Assembly: GCA_963978545.1 (NCBI GenBank)
Contig: OZ021724.1
Location: 27,827,933-27,891,932 of the forward strand
Length of the DNA stretch: 64,000 nt
Direction of reading: 5' to 3'
DNA from: Linyphia triangularis
Taxonomy: Eukaryota > Arthropoda > Arachnida > Araneae > Linyphiidae
In this document: positions 47,761 through 58,324 of the stretch, piece after piece
Layout: each line of letters opens with the position of its first letter
Position numbering within the stretch: the stretch's first letter is position 1
Program-made: the position numbers and the translations under genes
Notes under the pieces: model-generated
The model's database searches: none
What the model was told of the DNA's origin: nothing
Seen by the model: the letters and a program-made list of their open reading frames with translations, nothing else

Positions 47761-50508
47761 TGACCCGGTCTGGGTACAGTTGGTATAGTATAGTAGCAAC
47801 AAACCCTTTGAAAAGAAGTACGCATTTCTTTCAGAAGAAACACATAGATTCTCATCTCATCTTTATTTCTTGGTTCCGTGGGACACTCACCACAGATACT
47901 TCTAGAGACGTTCAACCCAGGGAGCAAAACAACAGCAAATCCAAAATAACAACAACAACAACAAACGAACCAAAACTTTTCGATCATAAAATTAGAATGT
48001 ACTGCCAGCTGATGAGCTCCAATACATTGCACATTAAACATATGATGTTGAAACAAACAAATTATGAATGATCAACTTAGATACTTATTTAGTGGTTCTC
48101 CAAGAGAAAGTACAACGTTTACAGCAGATGATAAATATATCAATACTATTAAATAAAATAATAATGATGCAAGTAAACAATTTTAAGTTTTAAAAAGTAT
48201 TCTGATGAAGATTTAGAATCAAATCCAATATCAATGGTTGAAAGAGTCTACAGAGACCAAAAAATTTAAGTTTTATTTATGATATGCCATATGAAGAGCC
48301 ACGGCAAAGAATGATCAGTGTTCAATTTCTTCGAAATCTAGGCTTCCCCGCCATCTGCAAGGTTATAGCAAATAGTTTAACAATGCGAGAGTCCCCTGGA
48401 AAATAAATATCATGGTACGTGAGATTTTGAGCAGCCATTCACCTCACCCTTGATACAAGCCCTGAGACTTGAAATTTTAAATCGGCTTTTCTGAAGAATT
48501 GAGAAAAACAGACTCTGATCGTTTTTTTGCCGTAGCCCTTCCTAAGTGCTGAATAATTAATTTTGTTAGAATAAAAGCTGCAGTATGAGCTTCTTTCGCT
48601 CATTATTTTTTAAAGTCGCACTACTTGCTAGCTTAACATGTTTGTTACCACACACTAACTGCTTCTCTTTATTTTACAAATGACATTACAATGGCAGCTA
48701 ATCCTGCAGGTTTTATAAAAACTGTAACAAGAGACTAAGATCATTACTAAAATATGTTTCGATTTTTTTTTTTCTTCTTTTTTTTTTTTTTTTTCTTCTT
48801 AATATATATAAAGTAAGGTATCTGGAGATTATGGCTACGTCAATAATACGACTTCTTGACGGTATCAGCATTAGTTTCAACCTTTGCAAACAAAATACTT
48901 TACTGAATTAAAAAGAAAGCTTAAAAAAAGTATAGCCACGTACCAAAGATATTTGTTTCCTGTAAAGCATATTATCTGTGTTTGTTTGGCTTCTAAGGAA
49001 TTCGCTGCTACTTTGATCTGGTAAAGCTTATCTTCTTTTATGTGGCTATTGAATTTAAAAAATGTAAAACGCTGTTGAACATGTTAATTATTCTTCGGAA
49101 ATATATGATTTTTTTTTCTTTAAATATTACACTACTCTTGCATAGAAAAACTCAATTTTTAGGAAACTTGATGCAGAAAAGTAAAAACCTTAATCTGCGT
49201 GGATTTTATGGAGCTATGTAAAACCATTTTTAAATGCCCAAAATAACGAATTTTGAACAGCGATGAAACTTTTATTGGGAATTTAGGTTGTGATTTGAAA
49301 CTAAATTACAATTCGATTTTCTGTCAACATTTTTTAGCGTTTCAGGATTAGTTTTGGGGTTCGTTCATTTACATTTAATTCATTTCAAAGCAAAATACTG
49401 TTCTGTTTATAAAGGTAATCGAGTAGCATCTTTTATTATTGCTTTTTTGATTAATTGCTGTAAAACTTGGCATAAATGTAATAGGAAAGCAGACGAAATA
49501 TCTTCATTGATCATATTATCTTTGAAAACAAGTACTTTGTGAAAATTATAATTTGAAAAAGAACTTCTGTAGGGACTGAAGGGAAAACAAATATTTTTTT
49601 GGAATTTGTTATTGGGAAATTAAATGGTTATTAGAATCCTTTTTATCATTTAATTCTTTCTGCGTCACATTTTTGAAAGCTTGATTTTATATTTTTGATT
49701 TCTTTATAAGATGATAGATAGAACTATGAAAGACACGCGACTTTAACTTTTCCACTTTACCATAACCATTACAATTTTAACTTAAAAAATTAAAATAAGA
49801 GGATGACCGTTTAATCCTCTGATACTTTAATCACATCTTTGATTTACGTAAATACACTAATTCATATATTTTCAAATCAAATCGTGTTCTTACGTTTCAG
49901 CAATGAGAGAGAAAACGGTCAACCACGACTATCCAGTATTCATGCATCCCTATATTTCAAATCACCATCATTGATATGAGAAGACAGATTGTTACCAAAA
50001 GAAATTTAGTCATGATAAAGTAACCCTAGTACAAGCTGGTTTCTCAAACACTACAACTACAAAACTTACAAACAGGTATGTGTAGCAAAGTAGAGTAGAG
50101 TTTCCTACAAACGTATTTCAAAATAAGGTATAATTGTGGGTCATTTTCCTCAACTAAGAGCTCTACTATCTGTCTGTCAGGACAATAGAACCGCCAGAAG
50201 ATCTAGTTGATGGCGTTTGTTACAGAAACAGGACTCGGCAATTTATAATAGGGAGTACATGCAGGAAATCGACGTCTAAAGTTTATAAAGAGTAAACGTC
50301 TTTCTCATAAAATCCCCCACAGAAAATGGAGCTAATCTTGTTTCCGTGGCAACAGACAACGCTAGACAAGCTGGCGATGGGATATACTTGCCCTAGACAG
50401 ACATTACCTTGGTAGGCTTTTGAATAACAAATGAAGTTTCAACTGATTCCTAAAAATGAAGTTTCAAAACTTTATAAATAGAATCTTAAAATTAAAAAAG
50501 ATGTTTGA
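47761..50508. other. AT-rich sequence without recognisable gene
   Basis: A T-rich run lies near 48,762-48,800, and an (AAC)n run at about 47,949-47,963 falls inside overlapping low-complexity frames (47,715-48,056 and 47,808-48,071). No gene was recognised. Confidence 0.5.
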
Positions 50509-50532
50509 CCCTATCATTCCTCGTCTCTTGAA

Positions 50533-51036
50533 TTGCTTTTTGATTTATTGGTGGTGATACAGTTTATGTCGGTCTATTACCTGAACCCACATAAGTATCT
50601 CACTATCAATTCACTAAAAAATAATTCAACCCTTCCTCTTCAAAATAAATCTATTAAGAAAACCGATAGTTCCGCTTTAACAGCATCAACATTCTTAAAC
50701 CATTCTTCTGCCCAAAACGAGCTTTCGATTTTTGTGTCGATAACTACAACACATCTCGTCCGAACCATTCCGAAAGAAGAGGCTCATTCTTCCACGTCTT
50801 TTAACAACCCTTCTCAGTGTTCGAAAATATATTTCTCTGTTGACGTTTTGATTCGAGGACGTTTCCATTTATCTGTCTGGCCCCTCGCTCCGAGATGTTG
50901 TCGCCGAAGACTTGGCTCACGATCTCGCTTGATGCGTTCTCAATATCACATTCGGGACTGTGAATTTCATTTTCAATGCGTGTTATCGTGCCCGGAAACA
51001 AGTCGGAAAAGATTGGACTTTTGGAAAAGGGATTGA
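50533..51036 (+). CDS. Longest open frame in the window (167 codons), doubtful
   Basis: Stop-free from 50,509 to a TGA just after 51,036. The first ATG is at residue 12 (FMSVYYLN). The product is serine/threonine-rich and ends in a basic, cysteine-containing part (RCCRRRLGSRSRL). No domain was recognised. A frame this long is unlikely by chance in such AT-rich DNA, but the C-terminal half overlaps a minus-strand frame whose codon use looks more convincing. Plus-strand openness may therefore be a shadow of that frame. Confidence 0.15.
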   Translation: MLFDLLVVIQFMSVYYLNPHKYLTINSLKNNSTLPLQNKSIKKTDSSALTASTFLNHSSAQNELSIFVSITTTHLVRTIPKEEAHSSTSFNNPSQCSKIYFSVDVLIRGRFHLSVWPLAPRCCRRRLGSRSRLMRSQYHIRDCEFHFQCVLSCPETSRKRLDFWKRD

Positions 51037-51093
51037 TGGTATGTGAAAATGTAACTGGTTGTTTTCGGTAGGTCTTTGGACTATATGTTGCTG
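50796..51093 (-). CDS. Candidate exon on the minus strand (unrecognised protein)
   Basis: A minus-strand frame stays open from about 51,205 down to a TAA near 50,800. A good acceptor-like stretch (TTTTTATTATTCC, then AAGTTCCAG) would start the exon near 51,091. It would encode TYSPKTYRKQPV, later SPIFSDLFPGTITRIENEIH and EIVSQVFGDNISERGARQIN, ending FSNTEKGC. The stretch ATC GTG AGC CAA GTC TTC is typical of its G/C-ending codons, unusual against the AT-rich background. The product would be polar and soluble, with no hydrophobic segment. No family was recognised. Either a terminal exon or a degraded one; no nearby poly(A) signal was seen. Confidence 0.33.
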
Positions 51094-51214
51094 GAACTTG
51101 GAATAATAAAAATGTATGTGGGGGGAATGTTAAGATGTTGCCTGAATGCCCTTTTCCTGAAATTTCAAGATGTTTGCTCGGAAGTTTTGTTTTATGCTTT
51201 ATGATTTATTTATC

Positions 51215-51739
51215 CTTCCAAAAGTGAATATTTGTGTTTTTTGACAGGCAGATTTATCTGTATATAATTTGGTAGTAAAAAAGCATAGAGAATAAACCTT
51301 ATTTATAGTTCAACACCTTCATACTTCAATGGGAGAGTTAAAATCGAACAAAATATTAAACTTTATAAAATTCCTGAGTAATTTTGTTTGATTAAATCCT
51401 GCATTCTTTGAACTTCCCTGTGACTAAAGTAAGCTACATAAATCGGTGAATGTAATAAGTTATCTGAAAGAAAAATAATTTATTACATTTTAAAAAGTAC
51501 CCTATGAAATGTAAACATTTCAAAGATTATGAGTGTGTGTACCGTAAGCGAATTGATATATTAAGCCTACTGATATAGTTAATATGGAAATCGTTTTCAT
51601 TCGCTACCTTTTCCTCTTTTGCTAAGTTAACATATGCAAGGACATGGTTTATACGTACCCATGTTTCCCTACAAAATATTACAATATTTATCTTAGCAAT
51701 AAAAAGTTGCTAAGATGTACATTGTAATGTTTCCTCTTT
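51215..51739. other. AT-rich sequence, nothing recognised
   Basis: No feature could be supported. Confidence 0.5.
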
Positions 51740-52270
51740 AAGCTGTTCATTTGAGATCGAAAGAGTTTACTTTTTCTGTGCTTGACCTTGTTGACATTTC
51801 TACCAAATTTCAAAACCTACATGACGTACATTTGTACCAAATTCAAAAGTTACTCTATTGAAATGATAAGTTTTGGAACGTTTAAACTCTTTTCGACCAC
51901 TTAAAATTGGGGATTCGATACCGAAAAAAGATTTTTCTATACCTGCCCATTTTGATATTTGTACCAAATTTCAGTGTTGTGACTACATTACAAGTGGGAC
52001 ATTGGGATAATCTAACTTTAGATCGTTTAACCCCTTTAAATTGGTCTTCCAAGAGAGAAAGAGCTTAATTCTTCTTCTCTTGTCCTTTTTGACATTGGTA
52101 CCAAATATCAAAATTGTGGGCATTTAGAAAGTGGAAGAATTGGTTATGAGTCAGTAAGGCTTTGTAGTTTTACACTTAGAGATAAAAACAAGTTCGTTTG
52201 CTGATCGAGAATAGCATTGCAAAGATAAAAATCATGCTATTCTTTGTACCATTACCCAACAAATCCACCC
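51740..52270. repeat. Three-copy diverged tandem repeat, ~135-165 bp unit
   Basis: The landmark GA(C/T)ATTT(C/G)TACCAAATTTCA occurs at about 51,791 and 51,954 and, as GACATTGGTACCAAATATCA, at about 52,089. Each occurrence is preceded by a CTTGACCTT/CTGCCCATT/TTGTCCTTT segment and followed by an ATTGGG/GTGGAA-type stretch. A shorter echo, TTTGTACCAAATTCA, lies near 51,830. The style resembles the internal repeats of Helitron-like elements at 29 and 39.7 kb, but no ends were found. Confidence 0.65.
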
Positions 52271-53749
52271 TTAAAATACGTACTCATGACGAAGATGTTA
52301 AAAAAGATGCAATAAATCATTAATATCTCCAAATATAATATCCAACTTAATGCTTCTCTTCGTCTCTTCACCATCTTCGAAAGTAAAACCTTAATCTAAC
52401 TCACCTGCCGACTCCGCCATCTCGAAATCCAAACTTAAATGAACACTCTAAAACAGCCATTTTTCCAAATGACCATTCTTACTGTTAACAAGGCAACTTC
52501 TAACTTGCTACTTTACGCGCACAGCAGTCAAATTGACAGCCTATGAAGTTAAAAATAATCACGCCATTACAACACTTCTAATACTAAGTATTTAGGGGGA
52601 AAAATCCCTTCCGTTATACCCTGGTAATTTATTTTTTTTAGGAAAAAATAGATATAAAAAATTTCTAATCTGCGCACTTTTATTATTTCTCTCTCTTTCA
52701 TTTTTTCTCCTTACAATTGCAATCATTTGGGAAAGTTGAACGAAGGGCATTTTTTTTTTTTTTTTTAATGTAGGGAGTGTCTTTCAAACAGGGCTAATGA
52801 GATTTGTCATAAATAGGCATTCTGGTTCCCGAAAGAGCATTAACTGAAATGGCTTAAAAAAACTACGCATAGTACACATTGCGATGTCAATGTATGTACT
52901 ATTGAAGTCTATTGATTTAGGGGTCAGGCAGCAATTATACAATCGAAAATTTAAGTGATTGAAAGTGACAAAAATAATATTTCAAGAAAAACTCAATCAA
53001 AGTCATTAGATGGACTATGCAGCAATTAAATCCATTAACATTTATTGATCAAGATGAAATACGAAATTTAATTGATTTTTTAAACTGCCCTAATGTTTTT
53101 GTTTCACCGTACCTTTATAATATTAAAAATCAAAACGACTATAAACTAAATAAAAAAAATTAATTCATACGTAAATTGACTTACCATTAGTTCGATTGTG
53201 ACATTAACTACTATTAAAGGATAGTTTCTGAACATTTTTATTGCACTACTTCATGCCCAGATATGTACCCTGTGTCAAAATTTAATAATTGAAATCTTCC
53301 ACCCCAAAGGTTGATGACAAATTTTCCCCAGCCAATACGTAAATTAATTTTTTTAACTAACCAAGTAGTGAATTTAACAACGAACTTGGAAAGAAAATTT
53401 GTCTCCAAATGTTCAAGTTCCCGACCGAAATCTCTATTTGCAGCCAAGATGTGATTTTTCCTTTCAAATTACTATAGAACCACTCTTTCAGTCAAATTAT
53501 AGCACTTACACTTTTTTGAGTAATTCTACTACTAATAGCATGATCATCACACATATAACACAGATATGGAGAAATTATAGTTGAGCTAATATAATAAGTT
53601 GTAAATTGACGTAGCCTTTTCCGGTCGTAACTTCCGGCTAAATCTAGGTACAGAAATACGTCCGGGTGACACTTTTCATTTGTAATTTTTAACGTGTCTA
53701 TTAAAGCATCTTAATTTAGAGGAGTACCTCAAAATTATACCCACTTAAT
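52271..53749. other. AT-rich sequence without recognisable gene
   Basis: A T run lies at about 52,750-52,766. Overlapping frames at 53,238-53,447 (minus) and 53,399-53,584 (plus) are short and unsupported. Confidence 0.5.
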
Positions 53750-54367
53750 GACTGTGTGATTAGTGCTTTGACCTCGCATGTCAAAGGTACCGGGTTCGAA
53801 TCCCGGGCTAGGCATGGATGTTCATTGCGGTTTCAGAATCAACGTTAAGATGTAGGTCCCGGCCTGATTAGCCGTCATTGTGCTTAAAAATATAGGATGA
53901 TCATAAAAAAAACTTTGCCGATATATGGACCTCTAGCTTCTGTTCCGTTCAACAGATCGAGACGAGATTTCAGGTATAGTTATTCAGAAGTATGAGTTCA
54001 GGATTCTGTGAAAGGCAACAAAATGGCTCTAATGGTTACGGTTAGAGTTACAGAAACACGAAATTTTCAAATGGCAACACCTACTTTTTCTTGTCACAAA
54101 ATGCTCTGCGCGTGCGAAAATAAAAAAGAGAGTTGGAACGGTACGTGTTTCACAAAAAACGGACACGTTATGCACTCACAAAAAAAACTAGCTCTGCGAA
54201 CGGCCAACAGAAACACGATCGGGGCATACGGAGGCCGCTCGCCAGATATTTAGTGTAGAAAATCGATAAAATTGCCTGTGATGGCACCCATGCAAACTTT
54301 GACCTCTATCATATTCAAATTTCCATCGAACACCCGATCAAGTTTTTGTTGGCAGTTCGTAGAGCTG

Positions 54368-54398
<31 letters not shown>

Positions 54399-54740
54399 GT
54401 GCTCAATGCATCCGTTTTTTGTGATACACGTACCGTTTCAACGCTTTTTAGGATTTTTCGCATGCGCTGAGCATTTTGCGACAGGAAAAAGTAGGTATTT
54501 CCATTCGAAAATTTCGAATTTCTGTCACTATAACCGTAACCGTGAGCACAATTTTTTTTTTTTTTTTTTTTTTTTTGCCTTTCACAGAATCCCGAGTACA
54601 TACATCTAAATAAATATACCTGAAATCTCATCTCAATCTGTTGAACGGAACAGAAGCTAGAGGTACATATATCGGCAAAGTTTTTTTTTATGACCTGCCT
54701 GTAGGTTGTTGAGAGTACAAACCAACCAACCAACCAACCA
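53750..54740 (+). mobile_element. tRNA-derived SINE, family SINE2, copy 2, split by an insertion
   Basis: The head (53,750-53,898) has B box GGGTTCGAATCCC, then GGCATGGATGTTCATTG, GATGTAGGTCCCGGCCTG and ATTAGCCGTCATTGTGCTTA. The matching 3' tail, GAGAGTACAAACC plus (AACC)n, resumes at 54,696-54,740. Everything between is a foldback element. Of the three SINE2 copies this has the best B box. The head and tail align to the contiguous copy at 15,905-16,071. Confidence 0.9.
53899..54695. mobile_element. Foldback element, 797 bp, inserted in a SINE
   Basis: Outer ends pair as GATCATAAAAAAAACTTTGC and GGTCATAAAAAAAACTTTGC. The arms continue through CTCTAGCTTCTGTTCCGTTC, GATTCTGTGAAAGGCAA, CTACTTTTTC(T/C)TGTC, AACGGTACGTGT and TCACAAAAAACGGA to about 54,245 on the left and 54,345 on the right. 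Each arm is about 350 bp and the loop about 100 bp. Pure T runs (54,368-54,396 and 54,552-54,576) have expanded in the right arm only. No target duplication was resolved and there is no coding frame. Confidence 0.9.
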
Positions 54741-55612
54741 TCGAAATTCCATTTGTCTGATATGTATAAAACAGACTAAATTTTTAACGCATAGAATTTC
54801 ACTATTAATTATTAATAACGATTTATTATTATTGCAAAAAGAATTAGTTTTATATTACATACATCTAATCCTTTCATTAAGGAAAAGTAAGTCAAAGAAA
54901 ATGCATATTTCGCCGAAAGAAAACTTTCCATGGCGAAAATAATAATAATGAGTTTATCAAAAGCAAAATTTATAAACTTCTAAAATAAATAAGCTTAAAA
55001 TTCTAAGCACAAGAAAAATATTGAAAATCCCCAAATTTCTATAAAACTTCCTTCCATTGTAGACATTTTTATCACTATATATTATCTAAAGAAAGTTTTT
55101 ACGAAACCATATTATATCCATAGTTTGAATGGATATAAAAATGAATAGATATTCTGAATTGTTATCAATAGATTATTTGTGTGGTTGGTTATATTAACAT
55201 ATTTATTAAGTTTGGGTTAGCTCCAGCAAAAAATACTTTATGTTAAAATTTTAATTTTGTTAGGAATCAATGGTTTATGTTTACTTTTTTAAACAAATTC
55301 TATTCCAAAAAGAAAGTTATAAAACTTTCATCGAGAAAAAAAACTTTTTTATATATTGAAATTTTTTTAACCAAGACCAAGCTATGGAATATTATCATCT
55401 ATTTTAAAATGCAATTTCCACTAGAAATCATGATTGATACGTTAGAAACCATTATGATCAATTTCTGTGCAATATAGAAGGCCTTTAATGATTATCACTT
55501 TGGTATCGCTTTTAGTTCCAAATCACTTAGTATATTTAAAAACAGGAATAAAAGACAAATGAATTAGTTAAAGCTGCCACTTAATCACTGAAACAAATTT
55601 TTGGTAAAATTA
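54741..55612. other. AT-rich sequence, nothing recognised
   Basis: The frame at 55,277-55,477 and the one starting 54,706 are unsupported. Confidence 0.5.
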
Positions 55613-55630
55613 CCCCCCCCCCCCCTCCCC
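55613..55630 (-). repeat. C13-T-C4 tract (G-run on minus strand)
   Basis: Thirteen C residues, T, then four C residues; potential G-quadruplex on the minus strand. Confidence 0.85.
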
Positions 55631-55761
55631 ACTTCTGAAAACTTAGACAATTAGTTATTAGAACCTACCTCTCTAAGGCGACTATATTCTTACATTTTTA
55701 TTTATACATATTGATGTACCAAGGTTGTTCATCCACTCAAGACATATAGCTCTAACTCTCT

Positions 55762-56475
55762 TGACAAGACATTTAATGTCTCACTTTGTTATTTTATCTT
55801 AACAAAAACATATATAATAGATCCAAAAACCAAACCTTGATGGAATTGGCGGATCCAGCGATGGACGGAGAGGGGGCAATATACATGGACCGCCTACGTT
55901 TTAACGTGCGCTGCTCTCAGTCTTTGGATAAAATCAATTAAGATTTGACGAATCCACACCAAATATTTTTAGTATAAATGTTCTTTTCCCAAAAAATGGA
56001 GAAGAAAAAGCCGAGGACGAAGCATAACAAAGTAAATTATAGTTTGAAAATGTTCAATGTGTATATGTATTCGTTGTTAAATTGTTCTGTAAATCATATT
56101 TAACAATAATCAAATAGCTGTAGACAACTCTAATTTATGGTCGCAAATTCACACGTAGCCAACGATTGTGTCGCCTTTATATTATTGAGACTTTTTACCT
56201 CTTTGTAACATATTCTGTATAATCAAAGTTAGTTAAATTATCCCATGGTATTGTAATATAACTTGGAGCAACAAAATTTACCTAAGCTATTCAATAGCCA
56301 CCGTAATAAAACTCTGGATTCCCCGTTGCTTTGATGTAAATAACTTTGTATACTCATTTATCTGTGTAAATAGTTTGCTCAGGTACGATTTATACCTCGA
56401 CAAGACATTTAATGTCTCAACTCATTTTCGTTATTTTAACACCATAAAACATATTTCATAGATCCAAAAAACTTA
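55762..56475. repeat. Pair of ~75-bp direct repeats about 640 bp apart
   Basis: GACAAGACATTTAATGTCTC, then GTTATTTTA, ACATAT and ATAGATCCAAAAA occurs at about 55,762-55,838 and again at about 56,399-56,475. The sequence between has GC-richer patches (for example GGCGGATCCAGCGATGGACG near 55,850) but no gene. The repeats could be the ends of an unidentified element. Confidence 0.6.
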
Positions 56476-57943
56476 TACTATTTCTTAAAATAAAGTAAGA
56501 TAAGCTAAGCTAAACGTTTTGTAAATAAAAAAAAATATATTGAAAACCTAATAGAGTGGTCATTAATAAATTTGATTATAATTCAAACACTTATAAAAAG
56601 CAGTAATAGCCACACAGCCATTGATTTTGAGACAAACTTTATTAAGACATCGCAAAACACACAACTTCCATAACGGAAAAGTAAACTACGCATTTCACAT
56701 TCTTCAAACCAAAACTAGAAAATTATAAATTGAAATGCGAACTTAAATAGAAAAAATGCTTACAGTTAACAGTAATTATAATCTGCTATTCGCTTTCAAA
56801 GTATGACGTAATACAGTTATTTGTTCTGTGGCGTGATCGAAATCTATTTTTGGCACGCAACTGATATTTATTTAAATGCTATTCAATCAACGTTTTAGCA
56901 TTTTATTTTTATCAAAATAATCAGAAAAATTTGATGCAGAATCTTATATTAATGTACTTGATGGAACGAACTAGTATCAACACACTGAACGAGAGAAATA
57001 TGAACTCAATTTCTAACCCGATATAGAAACTGCAGTTTAAAATTCCGAAAACTAACCACATCAATCTTTCGGGACTCTGTCACAGTTTAACTGCCACGGG
57101 TGCAGTATTTCCGTTTGATTTACCACAGACGAAGACATTTACCTCTAAAAGCTCGCCACTTTTCAAACTCAAGAGAACTTCAAACGCATCCGCTTCAGTT
57201 ACTGTTTACTTTTCCCTTCCGAAATAGTTTCAATCAAACTACATCTGAAAAGTATCGCCACACATCTCTACTCGCCGAGATGCGGAGAGAGATGCTGTTG
57301 ACTCGACAAACATCTGCTGAAAGATCTATTGAGATCTTTTTCAAAGTGAGAAGTGTTGATAAGAAAACTTGTGTAGCCATTGCTAGTGTAATCATTCTTT
57401 AAAATGGGATTCCAAACACTCTTTCTGTGATAATATGTATTGATATGGTTTTTTGTTGAAATAAATGTTACCTAAGTATATAATATCATGTTTCAGAAAT
57501 GTTTAATGACAACAACGTGGCACTGAATATGTACTTATATGAATAGTGTTTAATTTCCCTGTGATATTAAAATGGGGATAATGTTTGTCGATTTTAAATC
57601 TTTTAGATGTGAAAGGTATTTGAGTTATACTATACAGCAATCGAATGCTTCAAAAATAACTAAGTTGCTTATAGTTTTAACATTTACTATAAAGTTGTTT
57701 TGAATTTTTTTTTTTTTTTTTTTTTTTTTAATATCTGTAGTTATAAACAAAAACAAACGATATCAAGATATTCAATTTTGATAAACAAATATCAGAGAAA
57801 AGTATGATTACAATTTAAGTGTTTGGGAAATACTTTAAATAATACATACGTGTAATGTTACATACATAAATTTGTTTTTTCTGTTAAACGTAACTTTTTG
57901 AACAATAACATAACAAATTTTAAAATTATTTTCTTCGTTAGAC
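56476..57943. other. Mostly AT-rich; GC-richer patch at 57,060-57,400 open on both strands
   Basis: The patch holds a 100-codon plus-strand frame (57,100-57,402) and an opposite 48-codon ATG-started frame (57,380 to 57,234, MATQVFLSTLLTLKKISIDL...). Neither is recognisable. A T run of about 23 nt lies near 57,707. Confidence 0.4.
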
Positions 57944-58320
57944 ATTTTTGTTTCAAGGTACAACTTTATTTCCCCGAGATTAATTATCTATTTTCAAAAT
58001 TATTTTATTCACTACTTCAAAAAGCTATGACTATTTTCACTCTTATCTTATAAATTACATTGTTTTGATACAATTAGTGGACAAAACTAAAATTATTTTT
58101 GTGTATTTATCATTCTTTATTCGGGGTTAGTCTAATTTCAATTCAAGGATTTATTTCCCTGAGTTTAAATTTTGAAAACGGGTGATGTTTAAATTTTATC
58201 TACTGCTTCAAAATAATTAGCTATGAATTTTTCACTGCCTTGTTTCATAAATTTCATTATTTTGATAAAATTAGTAAACAAAACTGGAAGCATTTTTATA
58301 TAGTGATTATTCTAGATTCA
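57944..58320. repeat. Diverged tandem duplication, ~185-198 bp unit
   Basis: Matching landmarks in order: TTATTTCCC(C/T)GAG at 57,967 and 58,150, AGCTATGA at about 58,022 and 58,219, TTTTGATA(C/A)AATTAGT at about 58,063 and 58,260, and CAAAACT at about 58,082 and 58,279. The age is moderate, judging by the mismatches. Confidence 0.7.
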
Positions 58321-58324
58321 AGGT

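Noticed and set aside
54338..54733. 131-codon minus-strand frame with poly-lysine stretches
   Set aside because: It lies in the right arm of the foldback element; the lysines come from poly(T) tracts.
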